From positions 17,973 through 81,972 of the forward strand of contig WHVA01000493.1 of the NCBI GenBank assembly GCA_015179125.1: DNA of 64,000 nucleotides, read 5' to 3'. The translations under genes were made by a program, and so were the position numbers. This stretch comes from Gautieria morchelliformis. Lineage: Eukaryota; Basidiomycota; Agaricomycetes; Gomphales; Gomphaceae. The notes beneath the pieces were generated by a model that had not been told where the DNA came from, made no database searches, and saw only the letters and a program-made list of their open reading frames with translations. Shown here one piece after another: positions 1-9,296 of the stretch; position 1 is the first letter of the stretch, and the number at the start of each line of letters is the position of its first letter.

Positions 1-1088
1 ATGCAGAGCCAAAACTAGGGTGCATAATCAAGCAATCTTATTGGATGCTGAGCCTCCAAGCTTAGTGCCACAACCCCTGAAATAGGACCGGCTGTGCAGG
101 GCTATGCAAGGCTATGCAGGGCTGTGTAAGGCTATGCTGGGCAGTGCAAATCAGGGAAGGTGATTGGCTATCTATTCTTAATTTCCTTGCACAAACACAC
201 CACTATAGTTACGAGGGTGTGTTTTAGCTGCGCAAATATTTACTTATGACATCACTCACCTAATAGATAGAAGCTCCCCATTTTATGTAATCCTGTGTAA
301 TTTACAATATAAAAGGAGGCCATTCTGACCCCCTAGGATAATCATCCAATCTAGCAATCTACTGCTTCTATCCTACACGTGACTCGTGTGACTTGCATCT
401 TACTAAGCTGCTAATCCCAGCTAGGGTTATTCACTTACTTTAGTGTCTAATTCCTTGTTAAGTAGATACTTTTCTGCTTAGCCACCTAGACTAATCCTCC
501 GGGTGTAATTCTACAGAGTGAGTCTGTCAATTGATAGTCTTGCCATTCGCACTCCAATACCCGAGAGAGTTGATCAGTTGATTTTCCTGGTTAATATCTT
601 TCACAAGTCAATTCCTGTTACTTGTAAAAGCCGCTTTAGATTCTATTCTTTGCCTCTCGTTTTATTGCTGTGCGCTGGTAGATTATCAGGGCAGTCCATT
701 TATAAACTCGCCTGCTAAGTACATTCCTTTATATTTTGGAATACGCTTGGACCCCGATAGTGTCCTTGAACCTACAGTCTTTTAGTTTATTGTTCAGTGC
801 TGCTAAGAAACGCATTGCCTTCCATCCGTATTAACTTGGACTAGTTTTTACGCGGATTGCAACCAAGGTACAAATATTAAATTATTTCCGGAGTTGTGCT
901 GCAGCATTGTTTAATATTCTTTGAGTCTCGTAAACGACACGTTCTGATAGATTGAAGTGTTAGCAATAACACCAAAGTCTTGAAGGGTTCCAAAACACTG
1001 GTGGACGTTCTGGGAATCGCTTAGCAGCGTTTCGAGTGTAGAATTTACTACCATTGCTGAGGTCTCCAAACCCCCAATAACACAGTCC
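1..1088 (+). promoter_or_regulatory. LTR-like 5' flank and leader of the Gag gene
   Basis: No convincing coding region. A TATA box (TATAAAA, 308-314) lies in an otherwise AT-rich stretch about 780 bases before the Gag start codon, as expected for an LTR promoter followed by a long untranslated leader. No second copy of this sequence occurs in the window, so LTR ends could not be fixed and a primer binding site is not assigned. A 66-codon ORF at 518-718 looks incidental. Calling this an LTR is inference from position, TATA box and the downstream Gag ORF. Confidence 0.45.
91..150. repeat. Six tandem 10-bp units (GCTRTGCARG)
   Basis: Six consecutive 10-base units, consensus GCTRTGCARG, follow one another without spacing (91-100, 101-110 and so on), about 160 bases upstream of the TATA box at 308. 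Units differ by one to three bases. Confidence 0.8.
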
Positions 1089-3926
1089 ATGCTTAACCTC
1101 GTGTCCCGCTCTTTAGAAGCTTCCTCTAGGAAACTTTCAATAGACGGTACTTATCCTTACTCTATGCTTACCTCTCCTCCTTCACCTTTACATTATCTCA
1201 ACCGTTGCTCAACACCGAACCAAACGGCACCTCGTTTCGAATCGTTTCGTCCTCGTGACAAACTCGCTTCTTTCAGAAACTCGGGTATGTCTTCATCTAC
1301 TATTCATCATCATCGTGACTCTGTCACACCCACTCACAATCCATTGGAGGATCCATTGGAGGATCCATTGGAGGATACTCCTCAGGAGGCTGAAGCCAGC
1401 ATTCTCGAGACTTCATTTGCTCGTGAATCCGACACATCTCAGTCACCTGTTCAATGGGGATTTGCATACCCCTTACAGGAGTCCCTCAAGGACGTCTGTA
1501 TAGTGCCTTCTGAGCCTTTCAGGTCTTTCAAGGCTGCGGGTAGAAGGAGAGAGCTAAGGTCTGATCGTAACCTTTCTATCAGAAGAGACCACTTACTGTC
1601 TTTAGTCGAGATTGCAATAGACCGCTCTAAGGTGCCTGCACCTAGAGTTCTATCTCGTGCAGCAGAACGGGCTTTCAGATATGAAATGGCTATGCTTGAC
1701 TCAGTTCTACTTGGCCATCCTGGTCGTATCTCTGGTCAGAGTACCATAGGATATTACGTTGAACCGTTTAAGTATAAAACCATGTATGATCACTTAACCT
1801 GTCTTGCTGAAGACCGGAAAGGTGTCTTGCAGGACTTAAACCTTCCACCTATGCCTATTCCTTCTCTGCCTAAGGAATGGCCTTCAGACTCCCTGTGGGA
1901 AGCTAAGTCTCTGGAAATAATCTTTGTCGCTTTGCGCGAAGATGTGGAAAATTTCTTAGCCTTCTATTGGGATACAGTGGCAAAATCCAAAGGAACCTGG
2001 AAACCGTCAAAGGAAGACTTTGCTTCCCCGTCGTTACCAGACCTTGAGGAAATGTCTGCCAACCCGGAAATATTTCACATGAGCTACACTGCTGCGTATA
2101 ACGCTTCGAAGAGAAAGTTGGCTGCAGATAAACACTTCAACGAAGCAACAGTTAAGACTGTTCAGGAGACTCCTGCTTTCGAGCATGATACTCCCCCTCA
2201 CATGTCTAGGCCTCTAAGGGTAGCTCGTGAGCCAGTCTTTCCTCAGAAAGATGTCCCTATTACCTCTCAAGGTGACACTGAACATAGTCTTCCCATAGAC
2301 TATGATCAGGTTAGAAGAAAACAGTCAACTGCCTACACGCGTGGGCCTAGACCATCTTTGACTATTCATTCACCTTATAATCAGAACCTGACCAAGCTTA
2401 CTGGGTGGGATGGCTTGGAAGAGTTGTTCCAAACTCCTGCTGATAACAGGAGGAGGACTATCTTCAGCATCCCTGAGACTTCTGCAGTCCCTGATAGGAC
2501 TTATGGAGTTTCTGGAGGCGCACCACCTCCTGGAGATGAGCCTTCAGATGATGAAGAGTCTTCGGATCCACCTCCCACTCCTTCTCGTTACCCATCTAAA
2601 CTTCCTTCATTCCCTTCGGGAGGAAGAGGTAACCCGCCTGGCAGACCTGGTGATTCAGGTCCTCCTGATGGCGATGATGGCGGCGGAGGAAATGGCCCTA
2701 ATCTGGACCGGGGGGATAGCAATAAAAGTGGTAAACCTAGTGTTGATGCCTTACCTAGCCAAAGTAAGCTGGAGGTGTATTTTGATAACAAACTACGTCC
2801 TGATGTGGTCCCCGAATGGGATGGCAACCCTGACACATTAGCACAGTGGATTTTGAAAGTGAATCACCTTTCTCAAAACTCTGCTACAGTCTTCAGACAG
2901 CTGGGACGTATTGTCCCTCTGAGACTTCGCAAGGGTGCGGAACGTTGGTTCTTTTCCTTGCCTCTGTCACATCGTCAAGAAGCCACCACAGACTGGAAAT
3001 CAATCAGAGACGTAATCGGAGCATATTACATGAACCGAGCATGGTTAGACAGACAGAAAGCAAGAGCTACTCGTGCTACTTTCCGAGAAGCTAGTCATTC
3101 TAATGAGACTCCTAGTGAGTATTACGTTAGAAAGGCAGAGCTACTGAGGCTTGTCAGTAAGCTGACTGACTCAGAACTCATTAAGGAAATCATGAACGGG
3201 GCACCCTCCTATTGGCATACGGTCATTGATGCTCATAGGTGTGCAGATGCTGTTGAATTCCAGTCTGCCATCAAGTACCATGAGGAATCCTTGTCTCATC
3301 CACCTTTCACCTCAGGTGATAGTATGGAAAGACGCATTAGAAGTTTGGAGAATGCTTTACAATCCAAACCCCGATTTGACTCTAGAAATTCTTCGGACAG
3401 AACGTTCCGAGATGCTAGATCACATTTGGTGGGATGGTCATCTAAGCTGAGCCCTCCTAAGTATCCTAAGGATGATTCAAAGGTGTCTACGAGATCCACT
3501 CCTGAATCAAAGGGAGCTAGGCCATGCAAGCATTGTGGAAGTAGTAAGCATTGGGACAATGAGTGTAAACATGCAAAGTCTACAGCTCGTTCCCGTCTTA
3601 CTCAATCCTCTATTGAGGAGGACAATGCTGACATGGCCTATGAGGATTTGTACCTCGATGCCATTCATGAGTCGGAACATGAATTTGACCCTGACCTTGC
3701 CCATGCAAACTCTGTTAACTCAGAAGCTGCAGCAGAATCGGAAGAACCTCAATCGGATTTTCACGAAACCCCTCAGACTCCAGAAGCTCACTGTCAACTT
3801 GCTAAGCAAGTGAGCCCATCAGAGGATGTGTGTAATCTGGGGGGATCCTATGATTCTAAAAGCAACCCTTCCGAGCTTCATCCACAATGTGTCCTTCTGC
3901 ATCATGAAGAACAAGACGACCCGTGA
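1089..3926 (+). CDS. gag: Ty3/gypsy-type Gag polyprotein, intact, no pol
   Basis: A 945-codon uninterrupted ORF from ATG to TGA. Residues about 575-717 resemble the retrotransposon Gag core (begins WDGNPDTLAQW, then RKGAERWFFSL and a helical stretch ending near YWHTVI). Residues 813-826 form a CCHC zinc knuckle (CKHCGSSKHWDNEC), the usual nucleic-acid binding motif of nucleocapsid. The N-terminal half is low complexity, with a threefold PLED repeat (12-bp units near 1345-1375) and a Pro/Gly-rich stretch around residues 480-550. Gag would assemble the retrotransposon particle. No protease, reverse transcriptase or integrase follows; the next recognisable sequence is a broken transposase on the other strand. 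It is either a truncated element, a Gag-only non-autonomous element, or a retained host copy. The intact frame is unusual beside the other decayed elements here. Confidence 0.85.
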   Translation: MLNLVSRSLEASSRKLSIDGTYPYSMLTSPPSPLHYLNRCSTPNQTAPRFESFRPRDKLASFRNSGMSSSTIHHHRDSVTPTHNPLEDPLEDPLEDTPQEAEASILETSFARESDTSQSPVQWGFAYPLQESLKDVCIVPSEPFRSFKAAGRRRELRSDRNLSIRRDHLLSLVEIAIDRSKVPAPRVLSRAAERAFRYEMAMLDSVLLGHPGRISGQSTIGYYVEPFKYKTMYDHLTCLAEDRKGVLQDLNLPPMPIPSLPKEWPSDSLWEAKSLEIIFVALREDVENFLAFYWDTVAKSKGTWKPSKEDFASPSLPDLEEMSANPEIFHMSYTAAYNASKRKLAADKHFNEATVKTVQETPAFEHDTPPHMSRPLRVAREPVFPQKDVPITSQGDTEHSLPIDYDQVRRKQSTAYTRGPRPSLTIHSPYNQNLTKLTGWDGLEELFQTPADNRRRTIFSIPETSAVPDRTYGVSGGAPPPGDEPSDDEESSDPPPTPSRYPSKLPSFPSGGRGNPPGRPGDSGPPDGDDGGGGNGPNLDRGDSNKSGKPSVDALPSQSKLEVYFDNKLRPDVVPEWDGNPDTLAQWILKVNHLSQNSATVFRQLGRIVPLRLRKGAERWFFSLPLSHRQEATTDWKSIRDVIGAYYMNRAWLDRQKARATRATFREASHSNETPSEYYVRKAELLRLVSKLTDSELIKEIMNGAPSYWHTVIDAHRCADAVEFQSAIKYHEESLSHPPFTSGDSMERRIRSLENALQSKPRFDSRNSSDRTFRDARSHLVGWSSKLSPPKYPKDDSKVSTRSTPESKGARPCKHCGSSKHWDNECKHAKSTARSRLTQSSIEEDNADMAYEDLYLDAIHESEHEFDPDLAHANSVNSEAAAESEEPQSDFHETPQTPEAHCQLAKQVSPSEDVCNLGGSYDSKSNPSELHPQCVLLHHEEQDDP

Positions 3927-3929
3927 TTG

Positions 3930-4250
3930 GGTTGATGAATTCGGAGACATGAATAAGACGGCCTCAGCCTTTCTTTTGTAAGATGGTCTGATTCGGTCCC
4001 AACCATGCCCGCACTTTGTAATCATTGACTGAGAGGCAGCTTTCATTGTGAAATTGAGGTATGATCTCTTTCTCATCCTCTCTCAACGTTGGTGCCACCT
4101 TTCTCAGTTCTGGACCCTCAAACTTTGTCATCTGCTACTTGAGTTTGGCCATGGCTGGAAGGAAGAGCTTGTTATGGTACTTGACAATGTCTTCTCTTGG
4201 AGTATCACCGCATACTCGAATGCTCACTAGCTCTCAGACCGTGCTGTCTT
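3930..4250 (-). pseudogene. DDE-type transposase remnant
   Basis: Reading the minus strand from about 4250 to 3930 gives a continuous sequence with in-frame stops. It contains TPREDIVKYHNKLFLPAMAK, then FHNESC, then a block ending GRLIHVSEFINPITG. I recognise this arrangement from DDE-superfamily transposases common in Agaricomycete genomes, where the D/N-E-S-C stretch surrounds the second catalytic acidic residue (here N replaces the expected D). Stops follow LPAMAKLK and precede the GRLIHVSEF block, so it is dead. The N-terminal DNA-binding part and C-terminal third are not recognisable. It ends within 15 bases of the Gag stop codon, marking the 3' limit of the Gag-bearing element. Family assignment rests on motif memory only. 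Confidence 0.45.
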
Positions 4251-5563
4251 GTTAGGATTCATGGTGTGGGCCATTCAAGATGTCATGGCGACAAGTTCGG
4301 GTGATTCGTCAGTTCTCACAAAATACCTGGATATCTGGGGCATAGAACTCGTTTTGGAGTAGGCCCACCAGGTGCCCTCTGTAGGCAGCTGAATGCTCTG
4401 GGACTGGGTTCAGGTCGAACAGCCGGGTCCACGCCACTGCTACTGACCTCATCAGCGACATTCCCATATGGTGATGCCGAGTCTCACTGCACGGCATTCC
4501 TAGGTCCGGATCAATGGATCGTTCCGCACCTCACCTTAAAGTTTTCCACTTGCTGGCACAGTAAGCGATCCTCTGTATTCACACACAATTGCTGTGACAT
4601 AACAGGGTTAGATGCAACATCCATGTCCTGAGTATCCTGAACGAAAAAAAAAAAAGTGCATTAGCCTAGGTTTGGCCTAAGTCTTCAAGCACCAGGTTTG
4701 TGTCTGAGGACGTTGGGGTGGGAAACAATTGTTCGTACTTGTGCAAGAGACGACAGCTGTGCAACAGGCATGCAAGTTAAAAAGGGCGAATACCCAGAGA
4801 ATTGGGACAATATGGCTGTTGAACTTCGTCCAATGCACAAGACAAATCTTGGTGTGTCAGAAACCAGGGTTGCTTACCTGCTCATCCGATCTGATGGTCT
4901 TGCTTACCGTGGTGAAGAGACGCATGAGAAACAGGGTACAGATACAGTTGTGCCTGTTCCAACGATAAGATTGAAGTAATTGGAAGGTTTGACGCTCACT
5001 GCCGCTTGCGGTGAGAATCCGTTCCCAAGTACAATGGCCACCCTTATGCATGAGAGCCAGAGGGGAGATGCCTTCAACGTTTCCTCCGTTCAGAACATTC
5101 ACATAGGCAGCTTTGCCGGTGTGCTGTATGTGCGCTGGCAGTTCCGCAAGCAGCGAACACAGAGGGCAACCATAGACTAAGACACAAACAAGAGCACACT
5201 GTCAGCATTCAGTGGGATAATTCAGAAAAAGGTGAAATGGCCCCATAATTCCACATAGCAGAAGACATAGAATCGGGCCTGACAGAGAAAGCATTGTGGT
5301 CCGTTAGTAAAGACGGGAAGCTCCCTTAAAACTGCAAGTATCATGCCACACCCATACTGGTAAATTCCCTACGCGACTAGGTGTTCACGAGTAGAAGCAG
5401 GTGCACAGCGAGACCGCTTGTATGAGACACAATGTTCGGAAATTGGCATCAGTAGAAGGCCCCCCAAGACACTTCAACATTTTCCAGACATTATTTCGCT
5501 CGAGAGGATAGTGGCTCTCTGACTCGGATCAACGCAAGGGAGTTCCGTTGACTTCAAATGACT
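4251..5563. other. No confident gene; contains duplicate copy A
   Basis: Only short ORFs, none recognised. A poly(A)-like tract lies near 4646. The interval 4857-5102 (minus-strand reading GERILTASGSERQTFQLLQ-like) resembles 7913-8100 at both DNA and protein level, so both belong to one duplicated but unidentified sequence family. The region directly abuts the target duplication of the hAT element at 5564. Confidence 0.5.
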
Positions 5564-5571
5564 GCCAAACA

Positions 5572-7050
5572 TAGTGTTCTCCGGGCTCGGGCCGGGCTCA
5601 AAAGCCCGGGTCAGGGATGGGCTTTTGAGCGCTCGGGCTCCCCAAAATTGAAGCCCAGCCCAGGACGAGGGCTCCGGCCAGGCTCGGGCTCGGCCAGGCT
5701 AAAGCCCGGGCCTGTGAGGGAGGGAAATTTTCAATAAATGTACATATGGTAGATATTTAACTACATGACAACCGTTTCATCCAGGACATTTTCCAATTCA
5801 ATCTCAAGGTCGCTGTCTAAATCCACAACCACTTCACTTGAACCGGGCACTTTGCCATCGCTCATGGCGCGTAAATGTGTCATCAGTATATGGAGCTGTG
5901 ACCCTTTCGGCCTTGGCAGGGGCTGGACAAAAATGGTCAGTCAAAAGGTCCTTGGCAACCACCTTGGCATCCTTGACTGCATTTGGCAACTTGCTAACGA
6001 AGCCAGTCTTGGCACACCACTCGTTATATTTCCCCTGAATGTGTAGATATCGTATTATCAATTGAATTAGTATACCTGAGTTAAATGACACACCTCATGC
6101 ATTGACTGCACATGGCGACGCAGTGTAGAGACATCGTGAATGAAAGTTATTTTCTGCCGGCTATGCTTGCTAGTTCTAAAGTCAGTGATCGTGGTGTCTC
6201 TGGGTGGGGCTGTTCAGACACACTGGCACAACTTGCAATCCATTACCTTTTTCCCCATTTGCTCACGCAGATTGTCAAAAAAAAAACTGTATGTCTACAG
6301 TACGCTCTTTATTCTTCTTGGTGCCTGCCTCGGGTAGATCCTCTATTCCATCGAGATCTTTGAGCCAGCCTTCCGGGTGTACCTCGTCATGAATAAGCGT
6401 GGCAGGCGGTAAGTCAGGGACATCTGTATCTTATCAGTACCCGATATATCCATGATGTGAATACAATACGCACCAGGCACATCCTCGATTGCAACATCCC
6501 TTTCTTTTCCTTTACCACTCGACTTGCTCGCTGGATTTTTTGGCAAGTGCTTTTGTTTCTTGTTCTTCGGTGGTTCTTGCTCAATGTCGCCTGACCTTTT
6601 GTTGGCATGTTTTGGCTGGCCTGGCATCTTCGCTACGTTACTGGGATCGAGAAGCACCGCACTCGGCTTAACCACTCGGCCTGAACTGCTTTTAATTGGT
6701 GCAGGATCAACCTCGTCATCGGTGCTATCTATGACCATGGGACGCATTGGAGGATGGGTGTGGTGGAGGAAAGCAAAAAATTAGTGTATTAGGATTTGGG
6801 TACCCGGTAGACACTTTTTTGGTAGATAGAGTACATTTGTATCTAGTTTTGGACGACAACGATCCTCAATGGCGGCAACGATTGAGGTTCCCACCCAAAA
6901 GCCTCGGGCTTAAGGGCCGGGCTCGGGCTTCCCAGATCTCAAGCCCGGCCCTTGCAGTGGGCTTTTTGAGGCTTGGGCCGGGCTCGGCTCGGGCTTTCCA
7001 GGGCCGGGCTCAGGCTCAGCCCGGGCTTAAGCCCGACCCGGAAACCACTA
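5572..7050 (-). mobile_element. Internally deleted hAT element with 8-bp TSD
   Basis: The 1479-bp element is bounded by perfect 8-bp direct repeats GCCAAACA (5564-5571 and 7051-7058), the size hAT transposases create. Its termini are imperfect inverted repeats: left TAGTGTTCTCCGGG, right (reverse complement) TAGTGGTTTCCGGG, 12 of 14 identical. Just inside each end (5580-5720 and 6893-7045) are dense repeats of GGGCTCGGGC/GCCCGGGC, typical of the subterminal binding arrays of hAT elements. The only gene inside is the N-terminal part of a BED-finger transposase on the minus strand, so the copy is non-autonomous. Confidence 0.9.
5834..6747 (-). pseudogene. hAT transposase, N-terminal part only (BED finger)
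   Basis: Minus-strand reading starts MRPMVIDSTDDE at 6747, with a basic lysine-rich region (KNKKQKHLPK) suggesting nuclear import. After a likely intron (donor near 6475) comes HDEVHPEGWLKDLDGIE. A BED/C2H2-like finger follows (CKLCQ ... STLRRHVQSMHE, about 6090-6240) with an in-frame stop between its Cys and His pairs. After another likely intron come GKYNEWCAKTGF and PYTDDTF, which match the region N-terminal to the catalytic core in fungal hAT transposases. The ORF then stops near 5834: the RNase H-like catalytic core and the C-terminal hAT dimerisation domain are absent. The protein would bind DNA but could not catalyse transposition. Confidence 0.65.
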
Positions 7051-7058
7051 GCCAAACA

Positions 7059-8431
7059 TTACACACCAATATGTTAGTATCCTAAGCAAAAAAAAAAAAA
7101 CACCGTATTAGGGTATGTTCGACACATGCCGTCAAACACAGAGCGTGGATCGGAAGACGTCAGTCAGTGCGCCGATGATTGTACTTGTGGATGCATGAGA
7201 GTGGCACTGCGAAGGGGAGAGATTCTATTGCTGCAAGAACCCGGCCTTTGGCTGGTTACTTACCGGTATAACTTTCTTCCGAGCCCAAGCCTTGTGATAC
7301 TCGTGCCCGAGTACATATGATTCTTATCCTGTGCCCGAGCCCAAGCCTGAGCTAGAGCTCATATCCGACTTGATCCCATGCCCGTATCCCCTTAGTTACT
7401 GATTCCGCTCCATCACGCAACATTCATATATTACCTCGCCCTGACCTCACTCCCCTGACCTCGCCCTGACCTCCACTAATATGTTCACCCCTGACTCATA
7501 CCCTCACTCGTATATAAGCCCCCCTGTATGCATTCCTACTCCTCAGTCTGAAAATCAACTATCGTATAACTTCGATCCCTAGTTAGTTTCTAAGCCTCAC
7601 CTCTTAAGCCAAACCTCGCCTCTTATTCGTTTGCCTCCGAAGTTAGGACTTGTGCATAGGGTCGGCTCAGCACATAAGCTGAAGCCTAGTCCCTCTCCGA
7701 CTTCCCCATCCAAACCCTGCCCCGTAACCTCTGACCTTACCTCGGGTTTCGCTCCCGACCTCGGATTGTACCGTAACAATCGCCAAGAACGTCCCAGAAC
7801 CGCTGCAATTGGAATTCTAGAACTTTTCTAATGGCGTGGAACCTTGCTGAGCGTGCAAGAGGAAAGGTGTTGGAAAGATTTGTTGCTTGCCTGCTGGTAC
7901 ACACTGATGATCTCATCTGCCAACATCCAGTGAGGAACAAGGCAGTGATGCGGTGTTGCAACGATGAGATTGAACTAATTGAAACCTTTGACGCTCACTG
8001 AAGCTTGAGGTGAGACTCTTTCGCAAGTGCGACGGCCACCCATTCCACGACGATACACATGAAAACCAGAGAGGCCTCGAATGCCGCCTCATCCAGAGCG
8101 AGTACGCAAAGAGCAGTGCCAAGCAGAGACGTTCGCCACAAACTGAAAGTGAGAAGGAAATGACTTGGAGAACAGCACAGCACAGTGCTATGGTGGGGAA
8201 CAAGGTGCGCTGTACTAACTACTAGCTCGATGATTCCCACGCTCCGACCACCACCTGCCAGCTCAGATAATGGCGAAACTACCCCTCTGTACCTGCAGAC
8301 ACCATCCAAACTACTCTCGGCACTCTATACGAACTAATCCACAGCACCAGCTGAGCCTGGTAGCGAGATTATATAATAGCGTCATGGTCCATGCGTTCTC
8401 TGCTTACTAACACTAACGCTAACACGCCCCC
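7059..8431. other. Intergenic; LTR-like promoter and duplicate copy B
   Basis: No confident gene. A TATA box (TATATAA, 7511-7517) sits in a C/T-rich stretch (7380-7830) built of ACCTCGCCCTG-like repeats, which resembles an LTR or retroelement promoter, but no matching second LTR or target duplication was found. The interval 7913-8100 is the second copy of the sequence at 4857-5102 (minus reading SFSERQRFQLVQSHR aligned with SGSERQTFQLLQSYR). A run of A lies at 7087-7100. Confidence 0.4.
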
Positions 8432-8514
8432 TCAGAAGTTCACCGAAGGAAGCGTCTGCGGCGTGCCCTTCTTCACGTCCAACGCACTGAGCTCGTTCGG
8501 CGGGTCATGATTCA
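8432..8514 (-). pseudogene. Fragment of a phosphoesterase C-terminus
   Basis: On the minus strand this stretch reads HDPPNEL ... KKGTPQTLPSVNF followed by a stop. The intact phosphoesterase starting at 10600 ends RETPTTLPEPVNF-stop. The shared TP-T-LP-VNF-stop ending suggests the tail of a paralogous, otherwise lost gene. Nothing else of that gene is recognisable nearby. The match is short, so this is inference. Confidence 0.4.
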
Positions 8515-9156
8515 CCTACTAACGGGGAGTCCGAGTCTCGGAGTCGGTGACAGGCCGTCACGCGTCAACGGTCCCGGTCAGCGTCAGCGCGCACGCCCGC
8601 TCCATGGCCCATGGTACGCGCCACTAGCATGTGCTCTGGCACTCTGTACAGTGTGCCTGGGCATATAATTAGCGCAAAGCATTCCTGCCACGCGAGGAAA
8701 GACTTTCGCACCACGAGCGTCTTATGTAATTGCCCGTGTGCCTGTGTGCCTGGGCATGCATGCCGCCACCCGATCGCACAAATACGCGATCGGGAGGAAA
8801 GATTAGATTCGCACCCGGAGGAGCTTATGTAATGTAATTAATTCATTGGGTGGCGCGTGGCGTGTGTTTTCTGTGATCGCTTGCGGACATTCAATACTGG
8901 GGTAGCTGAATTGTCCAGAACCGGCGTGCGGCGTAGTGAGCCTTTGAAATTGCACTTGGAGGGGCGGGGGATGCACAATTTCGAGGGAATTGCAATTGCT
9001 ATTGCTTCGTAGCACCATGCATGCCATGTTAGTTTTCATCGTAGAATCGTAATCGTAGTACACAAGACGACTCGGAGCCCATTTTTGAAGCCTGCTTTTT
9101 CCGCGTCCTTCCTCCGAGCACATGCAGAAATCGAATACAACCCACCCCCCTCTCTC
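8515..9156. other. Noncoding stretch downstream of the phosphoesterase
   Basis: No gene recognised. ORFs here are short and lack motifs. It may hold the 3' processing region of the phosphoesterase. Confidence 0.4.
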
Positions 9157-9296
9157 TTCAGAAGTTTCACCGCCCTCACCCTCAAAAGTTCACCACAGAA
9201 ATCGGATACAAGCCCCCGCCCTGAAGTTCACCGCCCCTTACTCACCATCACCCTCAAAAGTTCACCGCGCCTGACGATCAGAAGTTCACCGGCTCC
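9157..9296. repeat. Repeated GGTGAACTT units at the phosphoesterase 3' end
   Basis: The block AAGTTCACC (GGTGAACTT on the coding strand) occurs four times here, plus one imperfect AAGTTTCACC, at irregular spacing of roughly 20-45 bases, usually preceded by TCA or CTCAAA. The copy at the gene end encodes the last residues VNF and the stop (GTGAACTTCTGA). The others lie just after the stop codon, within the presumed 3' untranslated region. Confidence 0.7.

Noticed and set aside
7280..7780. Solo LTR with TATA at 7511
   Set aside because: No matching TG...CA ends or flanking duplication could be established, so only an LTR-like promoter is noted.
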